NCBI RefSeq assembly: GCF_947488945.1
Contig: NZ_CANLBS010000005.1
Span: forward strand, 62,001-126,000
DNA length: 64,000 nt
Direction of reading: 5' to 3'
Source: an uncultured Streptomyces sp.
GTDB lineage: Bacteria > Actinomycetota > Actinomycetes > Streptomycetales > Streptomycetaceae
Shown: positions 18,120 through 29,186 of the stretch, in pieces
How the letters are laid out: each line of letters opens with the position of its first letter
How positions within the stretch are numbered: position 1 is the stretch's first letter
Program-made: the position numbers and the translations under genes
The notes under the pieces: model-generated
Databases searched by the model: none
What the model saw: the letters and a program-made list of their open reading frames with translations, nothing else
What the model was told of the DNA's origin: nothing

Positions 18120-19616
18120 TCAGATGCGGAAGACCGATCCGACGAACTCGGTGAGGAGCCGCTCCTTGAGGGGCTGCGGCAGGGCGTCGAGCAGCACCAG
18201 GACGGGCGCCGTGCGGGCCGGCAGCCCGGCGTCGCCGTCGAGGCCGGCGAAGGCCAGGACTGCCGCCACCTCGTCCGGGCCGAGCGTCGCCGGATCGAGG
18301 CCGCCGGCCAGTGCGAGGACCGCCGGATCGACGGTGACCGGTGGCAGCGCGCGGGCCGCCGACAGCGCTTCGGCGAGGTCCTTCAGCAAGGCGTCGACCC
18401 GTCCGACGGTGGCGGGGGTCAGCGTCAGGTGCAGATTGGGCGGCAGACCGTCGAAGGAGAGCTGGGGCTGGAGGTACCAGCCGCGCCCGCGCATCTCGTC
18501 GGCGAGGTGGAGAAGCAGGCTCAGGTCGGGACGGCCTCGCCCGGCGGTGGCGTCGTGCCCGGCGGCGCCGGTGACGGTGAACGCGACGAGTCCGGCGGCC
18601 GGTTCACCGAGCACCCGCACGCCGTCGGCGGAGCGCAGACCCGCCAGCAGCCGGTCGGACGCCTCCCCGACCCGTGCGGCCAGGGCGGTGTAGCCGTCGT
18701 CGCCCACGTGCTGGAGCACCGCCCACGCCTGGGCGAGCAGCCCGCCCGACTTGGTGCCCTGGACGGTCGGGTTGACCACCGGGTAGCCGGGCCAGCCGGC
18801 GTGGGCGAAGTACTGGTGGCGGCGCAGCCCGGCGTCCCGGTACAGCACCACGGAGGCGCCCTTGTCCGCGTACGCGTACTTGTGCAGGTCGACGGAGAGC
18901 GAGGTGACACCGGGGACCGACAGGTCGAAGGGCGGCACGGGACGGCCGGTGCGCCGCAGGTACGGCAGCAGCCAGCCGCCGATGCAGGCGTCGACGTGGC
19001 ACAGCACGCCCCGCCGGGCGGCCGCGCCGGCGATCTCGGCGACGGGGTCGATCACCCCGTGCGCGTACGAGGGGGCGGAGGCGACCACCAGGGCGGTGCG
19101 GTCGCCGATCGCCGCCCCGACGGCCTGGGCGTCGGCGCGGAACGTGGCCGGGTCGACCGGGACCACGACGGTCTCCAGGCCGAGGTAGTGGGCCGCCTTG
19201 TGGAAGGCCGCGTGGGCGGTGGAGGGCAGGACCACCTGCGGGGCGGTGACGCCGCGCTCCGCCCGCGCGTGGTCGCGGGCGGCCTTCACGGCGAGCATGA
19301 TGCTCTCCGTGCCGCCGCTGGTGAAGGTGCCCTGCGCGCCGGGCGCGCCGAGCAGCGCGGCCACCGCCCGCACCAGGTCGTTCTCCAGCCGCGCGACGCT
19401 GGGGAAGACCGTGGGGTCGAGGCCGTTGACGGTGGCGTACGCCGTGTACGCGGCGGCGGCCAGCTCGTCGAGGCCCTCCAGTCCGGCGTCGTAGACGTAG
19501 GCGAAGGTGCGTCCGCCGCGGGTGGGGGCGTCGGCGGCGCGCAGCCCGCGCAGTTCGGCGAGCACCTCGTCGGCGGGGCGCCCGGCGGGCAGCGGTCGGG
19601 CGGGTTCAGTCGGCAC
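18120..19616 (-). CDS. PLP-dependent group II decarboxylase / sphingosine-1-phosphate lyase-like
   Basis: 498 residues, fold-type I PLP enzyme. The PLP lysine is Lys246 in SVDLHKYAYADKGASVV, followed by HQYFAHAGWPGYPVVNPTVQGTKSGG, an arrangement closer to sphingosine-1-phosphate lyase and its bacterial relatives than to glutamate decarboxylase. FTSGGTESIMLAVKAAR carries the phosphate-binding loop, and HVDACIGGWLLPY the aspartate that pairs with the pyridine nitrogen. It probably cleaves or decarboxylates a small amino-alcohol or amino acid. GTG 19616 follows AGGAAGAG and overlaps the transporter stop by 11 bp, so coupled expression with the transporter is likely. Confidence 0.82.
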   Translation of the reverse strand: MPTEPARPLPAGRPADEVLAELRGLRAADAPTRGGRTFAYVYDAGLEGLDELAAAAYTAYATVNGLDPTVFPSVARLENDLVRAVAALLGAPGAQGTFTSGGTESIMLAVKAARDHARAERGVTAPQVVLPSTAHAAFHKAAHYLGLETVVVPVDPATFRADAQAVGAAIGDRTALVVASAPSYAHGVIDPVAEIAGAAARRGVLCHVDACIGGWLLPYLRRTGRPVPPFDLSVPGVTSLSVDLHKYAYADKGASVVLYRDAGLRRHQYFAHAGWPGYPVVNPTVQGTKSGGLLAQAWAVLQHVGDDGYTALAARVGEASDRLLAGLRSADGVRVLGEPAAGLVAFTVTGAAGHDATAGRGRPDLSLLLHLADEMRGRGWYLQPQLSFDGLPPNLHLTLTPATVGRVDALLKDLAEALSAARALPPVTVDPAVLALAGGLDPATLGPDEVAAVLAFAGLDGDAGLPARTAPVLVLLDALPQPLKERLLTEFVGSVFRI

Positions 19617-21093
19617 GGTCGGTCTCTTCCTGCGCGGGTGCGGAACGGGGCTGTGCGGGTGCGGAACGGGACGGGGGCCGGGCGGCGGTCCGTTTCCGGG
19701 GCGCGGGCACGGGGGCGGCGTGCGGTGCGGTCCGCTCCCCGGGGGCGGGCTCCGGGGCGACGGGGGCCTCGCGGTAGCGGTGCAGGAGCCACAGGGCGGA
19801 CGCGGCGAGCAGCGCGGGCAGCACGCTCATCCCCGCCTCGATGCCGTGCAGCGCGGACGCGGGCTGGGCCACCCGGTGGTCGGCGTCGGAGGACCGGAAG
19901 CCGGTCACGGACAGGACGAGGGCGAACACCCCCGCGCCGAGGGCGAAGGCCAGGGTCTCCGCCGCGGTCCACAGCCCGGTGAAGGTCGCGGCCCGCCGCC
20001 TGCCGGTCCGGGCGAGGTCGGCGGCGAGGGTGTCGGCGAGCATGGTGAGCGGCAGCAGTTGGAGGCCCGCGTACGCCACTCCGACGAACACCACGGCCGG
20101 ATAGGCCACGGCGGGTCCGGCCGCCGGGGTGAGGGCGAGGAGCAGGGCCCCGGCGACGAACAGCAGCGACGCGCACCACTGGGCGCTCTTCACCCCGTGC
20201 CGGCGGGCCAGCCGGTTCCACAGCGGCATGACGAGGACGAGCGGGCCGATGAGACAGGCGAACAGCGGGGTGACCGCGCCGGACGAGCCCAGGGTGTACG
20301 TGGCGAAGTACTGGACGCCCGCGAGCATCACGCCGACGGCGAGCGCCTGCAGGGTCCACATGCCGGCCAGGAAGAGGAAGGGCCGGTGGGAGCGGGCGAC
20401 GGCCAGTTGTTCCCGCAGCGAGGGTTCGGCCTCGCTGCGGGCCACGGACGGGGCCCAGCGGGTGGTGAACCAGGCGCCGAACATTCCGGCGGCGAGCAGC
20501 AGCGCCACCGCGATCCCCATGGCCCGGTAGCTCGCCGGGCTGTCGCCGTCGGCGTGCGCGATCGCCGGGGCCAGCGCACCGGAGAGCAGGATCGCGACGC
20601 CCAGGAAGCCCACCCGCCAGCCCAGGATCCGGCCGCGTTCGGCGGGGTCCTCGGTCATCTCGGCGGGCATCGTCACGTACGGCACCTGGAAGACCGCGTA
20701 CGCGGTGGCGGCCAGCAGGAAGAACACCGCGACGTAACCGGCGGCGGCCGCACCGCGCAGCGGCGGGGCGGCGAAGGTCAGCGCGAAGAGCGGCGGAAGG
20801 GTGCAGGCGCCGAGGAGCAGGAACGGCCGTCGCGGACCGCCGCGCAGCCGGCTGCGGTCGGAGGCCGCGCCGACCAGCGGGTTGATGAGCACGTCCCACG
20901 CCTTCGGCAGGAAGACCGCCGCGCCGGCGACGGCCGCGGGCACGGCCAGGACGTCGGTGAGGTAGTACAGCAGGATCAGTCCGGGGACGGTGGCGAAGGT
21001 GCCGGTGCACAGGGAACCGAGCCCGTATCCGATGCGCACCCGGCGCGGCAGGCGCGGGACCGGCTCGTGGCCCGCGCGGAGGTCTGCTGACAT
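19606..21093 (-). CDS. GPH-type MFS transporter (sugar:cation symporter-like)
   Basis: About 495 residues with twelve predicted membrane helices and the GPH-family signatures GYGLGSLCTGTFATVPGLI, AVFLPKAWDVLINPLVGAASDRS and RRPFLLLGA. It takes up or exports a small polar compound using a cation gradient. ATG 21093 is chosen because the transmembrane core begins 20 residues later; ATG 21105 and GTG 21117 are alternatives, and none has a good ribosome site. Its 3' end overlaps the PLP decarboxylase by 11 bp, suggesting it moves that enzyme's substrate or product. A Pro/Arg-rich cytoplasmic tail of about 60 residues ends the protein. Confidence 0.82.
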   Translation of the reverse strand: MSADLRAGHEPVPRLPRRVRIGYGLGSLCTGTFATVPGLILLYYLTDVLAVPAAVAGAAVFLPKAWDVLINPLVGAASDRSRLRGGPRRPFLLLGACTLPPLFALTFAAPPLRGAAAAGYVAVFFLLAATAYAVFQVPYVTMPAEMTEDPAERGRILGWRVGFLGVAILLSGALAPAIAHADGDSPASYRAMGIAVALLLAAGMFGAWFTTRWAPSVARSEAEPSLREQLAVARSHRPFLFLAGMWTLQALAVGVMLAGVQYFATYTLGSSGAVTPLFACLIGPLVLVMPLWNRLARRHGVKSAQWCASLLFVAGALLLALTPAAGPAVAYPAVVFVGVAYAGLQLLPLTMLADTLAADLARTGRRRAATFTGLWTAAETLAFALGAGVFALVLSVTGFRSSDADHRVAQPASALHGIEAGMSVLPALLAASALWLLHRYREAPVAPEPAPGERTAPHAAPVPAPRKRTAARPPSRSAPAQPRSAPAQEETDRAD

Positions 21094-21318
21094 GCGGCAG
21101 ATCATCGGCGACCCCACGAGCGGGCGGCAAGGGTCGTGCGTGACGGCGGTATGAACTCTGCGGGTGAGGAGGCGCTGCGGCCCGGCCGGACCGGGGACGG
21201 AGCCCGGCCGGGAGGGGCGCGCGGGCAGGGGCGGGCGGTGAGCGGGGCGGGCGTGGGGTGCGCGGGGCGGGGCGGCCGGCGGGGTGCGCGGGGACGGCGG
21301 GTGCGCGGGGCGCGGCGG

Positions 21319-22413
21319 TCATTCCGCGGCGAGGGCCCTCAGCCGGGGTGCGACCTCCTCACCCACCCGGAACGCCTCTTCCAGGTGCGGGTAGCCGGAC
21401 AGGACGAACTCCTCGGCGCCGAGCCTTCGGTACTCGTCCAGCCGGGCCGCTACCTCGTCGTGGGAGCCGACCAGGGCGGTGCCGGCGCCCTCGCGCACCA
21501 GGCCGATCCCGGCCCAGAGGTTGGGTGACACCGTCAGCCGCCCGGCGTCGGTCGAGCCCGCGTGCAGCGCGGTCATCCGCGCCTGCCCGGTGGAGTCCAT
21601 CCGGGCGAAACGCTCCTGGGTCGCCCGCACCGCCTCCGGGTCGAGACCGGCGAGGATGCGGGCGGCCTCGCCCCACGCCTCGTCGGCGGTGTCGCGGCTG
21701 ATGACGTGCAGGCGGATACCGAAGCGCAGCGAGGACCTGCGGGCGCGCAGCCGGCCGATGCGGGCGGCGATCGCGGCGGGCGGCTCGCCCCACAGCAACT
21801 GGACGTCGGCACGCCGTACGGCGACGTCCTCGGCCGCCGGGGAGGCGCCGCCGAAGTAGAGCGGCACCGGATGCCGGATCGCGGCCCCGGTCAGCCGGGC
21901 GTTCTCGATCCGCAGGTGGGCGCCCTCGTGGTCGACGCGCTTGCCGTCCAGCAAGTCCCGCAGCACCGACATCAGTTCGTCCGTGCGGGCGTAGCGGGCG
22001 TCGTGGTCGAGGTGGTCTCCGTAGGCCCGCTGCTCGGCCGGGTCTCCGCCGGTGACGATGTTGAGCCGCAGCCGTCCGCCCGCGAACCGGCGGAAGGCGT
22101 CGGCCTGTTGAGCGAGGAGGGTGGGGCTCGCGAGGCCCGCGCGGAAGGCCACCAGGAAGCCGATGCGGTCGGTGTGCTGGGCCAGCGCCGAGGTCAGGAT
22201 CCACGGATCGACGCAGCCGAGCCCCACCGGGGTGAGCAGGGACGCGAACCCCGCGTACTCGGCGGCGCGGGCCACCTGCGTCAGGTAGCCGATGTCGGCG
22301 GGGCGCCGGGTGGCGGCCTCGGAGCGGGCCTGGACGGCGGTGACGCCGCCGGGGTCGCGGCCGTCGCCCCCGGTCGGCAGGAACCAGTGCAGCAGCAAAG
22401 AGCTTTCGGACAT
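21319..22413 (-). CDS. SsuD-like LLM flavin-dependent monooxygenase
   Basis: 364 residues, alkanesulfonate monooxygenase (SsuD) branch of the LLM class: LLLHWFLPTGGDGR at the N-terminus, DIGYLTQVARAAEYAGFASLLTP, LVAFRAGLASPTLLAQQADAFRRF, and the FMN loop RLRLNIVTGGDPAEQRAYGD. SsuD-type enzymes release sulfite from alkanesulfonates with FMNH2. No ssuABC transporter or reductase is adjacent. ATG 22413 is followed upstream by a 555-bp spacer containing a weak leader-peptide candidate. It is the third LLM monooxygenase in 22 kb, pointing to sulfur scavenging. Confidence 0.87.
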   Translation of the reverse strand: MSESSLLLHWFLPTGGDGRDPGGVTAVQARSEAATRRPADIGYLTQVARAAEYAGFASLLTPVGLGCVDPWILTSALAQHTDRIGFLVAFRAGLASPTLLAQQADAFRRFAGGRLRLNIVTGGDPAEQRAYGDHLDHDARYARTDELMSVLRDLLDGKRVDHEGAHLRIENARLTGAAIRHPVPLYFGGASPAAEDVAVRRADVQLLWGEPPAAIAARIGRLRARRSSLRFGIRLHVISRDTADEAWGEAARILAGLDPEAVRATQERFARMDSTGQARMTALHAGSTDAGRLTVSPNLWAGIGLVREGAGTALVGSHDEVAARLDEYRRLGAEEFVLSGYPHLEEAFRVGEEVAPRLRALAAE

Positions 22414-22968
22414 TTAGGACCTCGCATGGGTGAAGGACAGCGGGTGGAGGCGGAAGGGCGCGGCGGCACGGGAGACGCCGGCCTCCGGCGGAGGAGCGCG
22501 GGCCGGGAAGGGCGGCGGGGTGCGTGACCCGTCAGCGGCGGGCGGTACGGCGGCGGGCGCGACAGGAGCGGCCGGTCGGACGGGCCGCCGTCGGCGCGCA
22601 GGACGCGTCCGTGTGCCTGCGGGATACGGGTACGGGCGCCATGCGCGCATCCTGACCGGCGCTCCCGGCGGCGCACAAGGACGCGTCCGCGATGCGGACC
22701 GGGCCTGCCGGTGGCGGAGGGCCCCGGTCCGGCGGACTCGGCGCGCGGCCCGGAGGGTGCGCACCGGCTGCCGGGCCGGCGCCGGGAGCCGAGCCGACGG
22801 GCCGGGCCGGGGCGCCCGCCGCCGGCGCGTCGCGGGGCCGGCGGGCGGCTCGGGCGGAGCGGATCAGGAATCGAGAAGCGGGGCCCGGAGGGCGCGGCTA
22901 GCGTGTGGGCCGTGGAAAGCCGCCGGAGACCGCCGCGACGGCCGCCACGCCCGACCGGATGGAGAGAC
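22414..22968. other. 555-bp divergent spacer between SsuD-like and UvrA-like genes
   Basis: GC-rich with no convincing protein gene. Must contain two divergent promoters, which I cannot pinpoint. On the minus strand, ATG 22642 behind AGGA opens a short Arg-rich frame beginning MAPVPVSRRHTDASC, a weak resemblance to SRRH(I/V)D leader peptides. The 22740-22900 part is arginine-codon-like low complexity. Confidence 0.35.
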
Positions 22969-25362
<2,394 letters not shown>

Positions 25363-25370
25363 CGGCCCCG

Positions 25371-25397
25371 CGGCCCGCCGGTCCACCCGGCGGGCCG
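25371..25397. terminator. Hairpin terminator between UvrA-like and HxlR genes
   Basis: 11-bp GC stem (25371-25381 with 25387-25397), 5-nt loop, 8 bp after the UvrA-like stop and between convergent genes. Confidence 0.7.
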
Positions 25398-25486
25398 GTG
25401 CGGCGCGTCCGGAGCGCGGTCCGGGTTCCCCGACGCGCAGGAGGGCACGGTCCTCCCCCGCGCCCCCCGCACGGCGAGGGGTCCGG

Positions 25487-25855
25487 TCAGTCGTCCTGCG
25501 TACCGGCCGTCTCCTGGAAGGCGACCAGCGCCTCACCGTGGGTCCTGGCCCATGCGGTGAGCGTTCTGATGGGCTCTTCCAGGGTGCGCCCCAGCTCGGT
25601 CAAGGCGTACTCCACGCGCGGTGGCGCCTCGGCGAACACCCGCCGCTCGACCAGTCCGCTGTCCTCGAGGCGGCGCAGCGTCTGCGTCAGGACCTTGCGC
25701 GAGACGCCTCCGATGAGTGCGACCAGATCGCCGTGGCGCACCGGGCCGTCGCTGAGGGCGAAGAGCGTGACCACGGCCCATTTACCGGCGATGGTCTCGA
25801 TGGCGAGGCGGGCGGGGCAGTCGGCGAGGAAGACGGTTCCGGGACGGAGGCTCAC
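25487..25855 (-). CDS. HxlR-family winged-helix transcriptional regulator
   Basis: 122 residues from GTG 25855 (MSLRPGTVFLADCPARLAIETIAGKW). Typical HxlR layout: CPARLAIETIAGKWAVVTLFAL, recognition region GVSRKVLTQTLRRLEDSGLVERRVF, and wing APPRVEYALTELGRTL; the single Cys13 is where many HxlR proteins sense thiol or quinone stress. An alternative ATG at 25906 would add 17 residues, a rare TTA codon, and would put the repeated GGGTACC motifs inside the gene, so the later start is preferred. It is divergent from a DoxX gene, the common regulator/target pair of this type. Confidence 0.85.
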   Translation of the reverse strand: MSLRPGTVFLADCPARLAIETIAGKWAVVTLFALSDGPVRHGDLVALIGGVSRKVLTQTLRRLEDSGLVERRVFAEAPPRVEYALTELGRTLEEPIRTLTAWARTHGEALVAFQETAGTQDD

Positions 25856-25863
25856 GGGCCGAA

Positions 25864-25882
25864 GGGTACCTCCGGGTACCTG
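25864..25882. promoter_or_regulatory. Tandem GGGTACCT operator candidate of the HxlR/DoxX pair
   Basis: GGGTACCT occurs twice in direct repeat, 11 bp apart centre to centre (about one helical turn), in the divergent control region. Each contains the palindrome GGTACC. A TAACGT hexamer at 25892-25897 could be the -10 for the DoxX gene. The spacing suits a winged-helix dimer pair; binding by this HxlR protein is inference. Confidence 0.45.
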
Positions 25883-26026
25883 TCGGCTTCCTAACGTCGA
25901 CTCCATGCAGTGCACCGCTCCCGGCGGGCGTCGGGGCCGGCCCGCGCAGCATCCGCCCGGCGGGGAAGCGGAGCACTGTGCGCAAGCCGTGCCACTCCAC
26001 CCCGTCGTCGGACAGAAGGTCTCGCC

Positions 26027-26377
26027 ATGTTCACGCTCTACGTCATCCTCGCCGTACTCATGTCGGCGGTGCTGCTGGCCTCGGCCCGCGCCAAGTTCAC
26101 CCGGCCGGAGCGGCTGGTGGACCAGATGTCCACGCTCGGCCTGTCCTACCGCATATTGCCGTTCCTGGGCGTCGTCCAGGTGGCCGGCGCGGCCGGTCTC
26201 GTGGTCGGGCTCGGGTGGGGGGCTCTCGGCGTCGCGGCCGCCGCCGGTCTGACGCTGTACTTCGCCGGCGCGGTCGCCGCGCACCTGCGCGCGGGCGACT
26301 ACCGGGGCGCACCCCCGGCAGCGGTCCTCACGGCCGCCGCCGTCGCCCTCGTCGTCCTGCGCGCCGCCGCCCTCTGA
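26027..26377 (+). CDS. DoxX-family small membrane protein
   Basis: 116 residues with four hydrophobic helices (residues about 4-20, 44-64, 66-86, 97-115), matching the DoxX/DoxD-like quinone-associated membrane family: YVILAVLMSAVLLASARAKF then PFLGVVQVAGAAGLVVGL. ATG 26027 follows AGAAGG. Members are frequently controlled by a divergent HxlR regulator and are linked to redox or quinone stress. There is 121 bp of untranslated leader from the probable promoter. Confidence 0.82.
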   Translation: MFTLYVILAVLMSAVLLASARAKFTRPERLVDQMSTLGLSYRILPFLGVVQVAGAAGLVVGLGWGALGVAAAAGLTLYFAGAVAAHLRAGDYRGAPPAAVLTAAAVALVVLRAAAL

Positions 26378-26410
26378 CCGTCCGCCGCTCTCCCGCCCCG
26401 GGCACACCGG

Positions 26411-26458
26411 GGCCCCGCCGCCCCGCCCGCGCGTGGAGCGGGGCGGAGCGACGGGGCC
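26411..26458. terminator. Two-part hairpin terminator
   Basis: Outer GGCCCCG/CGGGGCC arms (26411-26417 with 26452-26458) enclose a 9-bp inner stem (26418-26426 with 26438-26446), between the convergent DoxX and FG-GAP genes. Confidence 0.6.
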
Positions 26459-26497
26459 GGGGGGCCGAGCGGCGCCGGGGCGCCGCGGGGAATCACA

Positions 26498-28267
26498 TCA
26501 GGTCAGGTCGGGGTACTGGTTCCAGCCCCCGGTCCCGATCTGGACGCGCGCCTTGAACGGCGTCTTGGCGACGCCGGTGCCCGCGTAGAAGAACAGCTGG
26601 CCCTTGGAGTTGGAGGCCAGCAGGTCGGGGATGCCGTCCCCGTTGATGTCGCCCGGTGCGGCGAGGTTGGTGTACTGGCTCCAGCCGGCGCCACCCACCG
26701 TGATCCGCGTCCCGAAGGGCGCGGCCGCCTTGCCGGTGCCGGGGTAGAAGAACAGCCCGGCGGAGCTGCGGGCGATCAGGTCGGCCCGCCCGTCGCGGTT
26801 GAAGTCACCGGCGCCGACCAGCTTGTTGTACTGGCTCCAGCCACCGCCGCCGACCTGGACACGGCCCTTCATGGAGAGGCCGTCGCCGTTGCCCGCGTAG
26901 TAGTACAGCGCGGTCGAACTGCGGGCGATCAGGTCGCTCTTGCCGTCACCGTTCAGGTCACCGGGACCGACGATCAGGTTGTACGACTTGGAGCCGGCGG
27001 CCAGATCGGTGTCGTCCGCCGCGTAGGAGGCGGAGTTGTACAGGTGACCGTTGTACACGCTGTGCTGGATCAGGTCCGAGTCGCCCGTGCCCCGCAGCGA
27101 GACCACGTGGGACAGACGGACTTCGGAGCGGGTCCAGCCGGTGCCGATGAGGTACTTGGCCTCCAGCTTGCCGGTCCCGGTGCCCTCGTAGTAGTAGAGG
27201 GTGCCGTTTGCGGTGCGCGCGAAGACCCCGGACTTGCCGAACGAGGGCTGGGTGCCCCCGCTCGCGAACAGGGTCACGACACCCCAGCCGCCGCTGATCT
27301 TGGACCGGTCCAGGAAGGTACCGGTGCCCTTGCCGTCGTAGTAGTACAACGTGCCGTCGAAACCGCGGACCAGCAGGTCCGCGGTGCCGTTGCCGTTGTA
27401 GTCCGTGCCGCCGACGAGCTGGTTGTACTGGTTCCAGCCCGCGCCGCCGATCTGGATCCGGTCCTTGAACGGGTAGCCCGTGGAGCTGCCGTTGCCGGGG
27501 TAGACGTACAGACCGGAGGCGTTGCGGGTCACGAGGTCGGCCAGACCGTCACCGGTGAGGTCGTCCGCGCCCACGAGCTGGTCGAACTGGCTCCAGCCGG
27601 CACCGCCGACCTTGACGCCCTTGCCGAAGCCGGTGCCGGTTCCGGGGAACAGGTACAGCCCGGCGGTACTGCGGGCGAGCAGGTCGGGCTTGCCGTCACC
27701 GGACAGGTCGCCGGGTATGACGAGCTTGTTGTACGCCTGCCAGCCGTTGCTCAGGGTGGTGTAACCGGTCAGGCCGCCCTCGTACGTCGCGCTCGCGCCG
27801 TTGTGCAGGCGCAGCGCGCCCGTGGCGGTCAGGGTGAGCAGGTCGGGAAGGCCGTCACCGGTGAGGTCGCCGGGCAGCAGCAGGTCCTTGACCTGCGCGT
27901 CGCCGGCGGCGATGGCGGTGGTGCCGCCGTAGCCCCAGTCGACGTAGACCTCGCCGTAGTTCATGCGGTAGACGAAGTCGCCGGTCCCGTCGCCGTCGAA
28001 GTCCGCCCGCTGGGCGGGCGCGACGGCTGCGGAACGGGCCAGGGAACGGCCCTGCCGGGCTGCTGCCGGAGACTTGGGAATGCTGAACTCGGGCCGCTCG
28101 GCGGTCGGTCGCGGCGACGTCACCGTGCGGGGGACCTCACCGTCCGTGCCTGCCGCGTGCGCGGTGATCGTCAGCGAACCGCTGACGAGCAGCCCGGCGC
28201 AGCCGAGCACGGCCGCGGCGGCGGCGCGCCGGGGCCAGCGGCGCCCGGGTCTTGCGGGGTTGGGCAT
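26498..28267 (-). CDS. Secreted FG-GAP/VCBS repeat beta-propeller protein
   Basis: 589 residues. Start ATG 28267 follows GGAGG; the frame continues upstream but that part has no signal peptide and no ribosome site. A signal (RRAAAAAVLGCAGLLVSGSLTI) ends near residue 40. The body is about eight propeller blades, each with a DxxGDGxxDL calcium-loop motif (DFDGDGTGDF, DLTGDGLPDLL, DLSGDGKPDLLA, DYNGNGTADLL, DLNGDGKSDLI, DFNRDGRADLI, DINGDGIPDLL) followed by LYxYPGxG and GGAGWxQY. Such proteins bind calcium and surface ligands; no enzymatic domain is present. The gene stands alone between two terminator or promoter regions. Confidence 0.85.
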   Translation of the reverse strand: MPNPARPGRRWPRRAAAAAVLGCAGLLVSGSLTITAHAAGTDGEVPRTVTSPRPTAERPEFSIPKSPAAARQGRSLARSAAVAPAQRADFDGDGTGDFVYRMNYGEVYVDWGYGGTTAIAAGDAQVKDLLLPGDLTGDGLPDLLTLTATGALRLHNGASATYEGGLTGYTTLSNGWQAYNKLVIPGDLSGDGKPDLLARSTAGLYLFPGTGTGFGKGVKVGGAGWSQFDQLVGADDLTGDGLADLVTRNASGLYVYPGNGSSTGYPFKDRIQIGGAGWNQYNQLVGGTDYNGNGTADLLVRGFDGTLYYYDGKGTGTFLDRSKISGGWGVVTLFASGGTQPSFGKSGVFARTANGTLYYYEGTGTGKLEAKYLIGTGWTRSEVRLSHVVSLRGTGDSDLIQHSVYNGHLYNSASYAADDTDLAAGSKSYNLIVGPGDLNGDGKSDLIARSSTALYYYAGNGDGLSMKGRVQVGGGGWSQYNKLVGAGDFNRDGRADLIARSSAGLFFYPGTGKAAAPFGTRITVGGAGWSQYTNLAAPGDINGDGIPDLLASNSKGQLFFYAGTGVAKTPFKARVQIGTGGWNQYPDLT

Positions 28268-28608
28268 TCTGCCTCCATCGAGAAGAGAGAAGACTTCCGA
28301 GGAGGGCGGCAACAGGCCGGGCGGTGCCGCGGACGGCGAGACGCGAGACAGCCGTCGGCTCGGGGCACGACGGAACCACACTCCGCCCGATGGCGGAGCC
28401 CCTCCCCAGGGTCTGGTGCTAGATCTATCCCGCGCGGGGCCCTGTCGGCAAGTGCGTGGGCGCGGCATTGACGTCCGCGATCTGCACGGCCCCCTCTCGC
28501 GCTGCCCGCGAAGGCTCGGACCGGCCACGGACGCGGTCCGGGTGGACGGCCGTGCGGACAGAGAAAAAAGAAGGCGCGCGACCGGCCCCGTTCTGCGACC
28601 CTCGCACG
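28268..28608. other. Divergent spacer between FG-GAP protein and GNAT genes
   Basis: 341 bp. An A-rich run (AGAAAAAAGAAGG) occurs at 28560-28573 just before the GNAT gene. A small 7-bp inverted repeat lies at 28517-28540. No gene or confident promoter is visible. Confidence 0.35.
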
Positions 28609-29082
28609 ATGACCAAAACAGATGATCTTCTGATCCGGCGGGCGGTCGAAGCCGATGCCGCGGGCATGGCGGAGGTCTGGCTCCGGTCCTTCACCGCGGC
28701 ACTGCCGACCGTGCGCCGGGCGCACGACGACGACGAAGTGCGCGGCTGGTTCTCGGCGGTGGTGGTGCCGGAGCACGCATGCTGGGTGGCGGAGACCGAA
28801 GGCCCGTCCGTCGCCGGTCTCCTGGTGCTCGACGGCGACGAGGTCGAGCAGCTTTACCTCGACCCGGACTGGCGCGGCCGGGGACTCGGGGACCGACTGA
28901 TCGCCTTGGCCAAGGAGCAACGGCCGGAAGGTCTGGTCCTGTGGACGTTCCAGGTCAACGCCCCTGCCCGGCGCTTCTACGAGCGGCACGGCTTCGTCGC
29001 GACCGAGCACACCGACGGCCGACGCAACGAGGAGCGGGAGCCGGACGTCCGGTACGTGTGGCGGCCGGCGGACCGGGGCTGA
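28609..29082 (+). CDS. GNAT-family N-acetyltransferase
   Basis: 157 residues with the acetyl-CoA fold: IRRAVEADAAGMAEVW at the start, motif A VEQLYLDPDWRGRGLGDRLIALAKEQ (Q/RxxGxG/A pattern RGRGLG), and motif B NAPARRFYERHGFVATEHT. It acetylates an unknown amine. ATG 28609 is taken because the fold begins within 8 residues; no ribosome site is present, so translation may be leaderless or begin upstream. Confidence 0.85.
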   Translation: MTKTDDLLIRRAVEADAAGMAEVWLRSFTAALPTVRRAHDDDEVRGWFSAVVVPEHACWVAETEGPSVAGLLVLDGDEVEQLYLDPDWRGRGLGDRLIALAKEQRPEGLVLWTFQVNAPARRFYERHGFVATEHTDGRRNEEREPDVRYVWRPADRG

Positions 29083-29186
29083 ACGGCCCGCTCCGATCAC
29101 TGCCGAAGCCCTGCGGTCACGGCGTCCGGGTGTGCCTGTCGGCCACGGCCTCCGGGGCGGCGACCCCCGTCGCCCCCTTACGCCGG

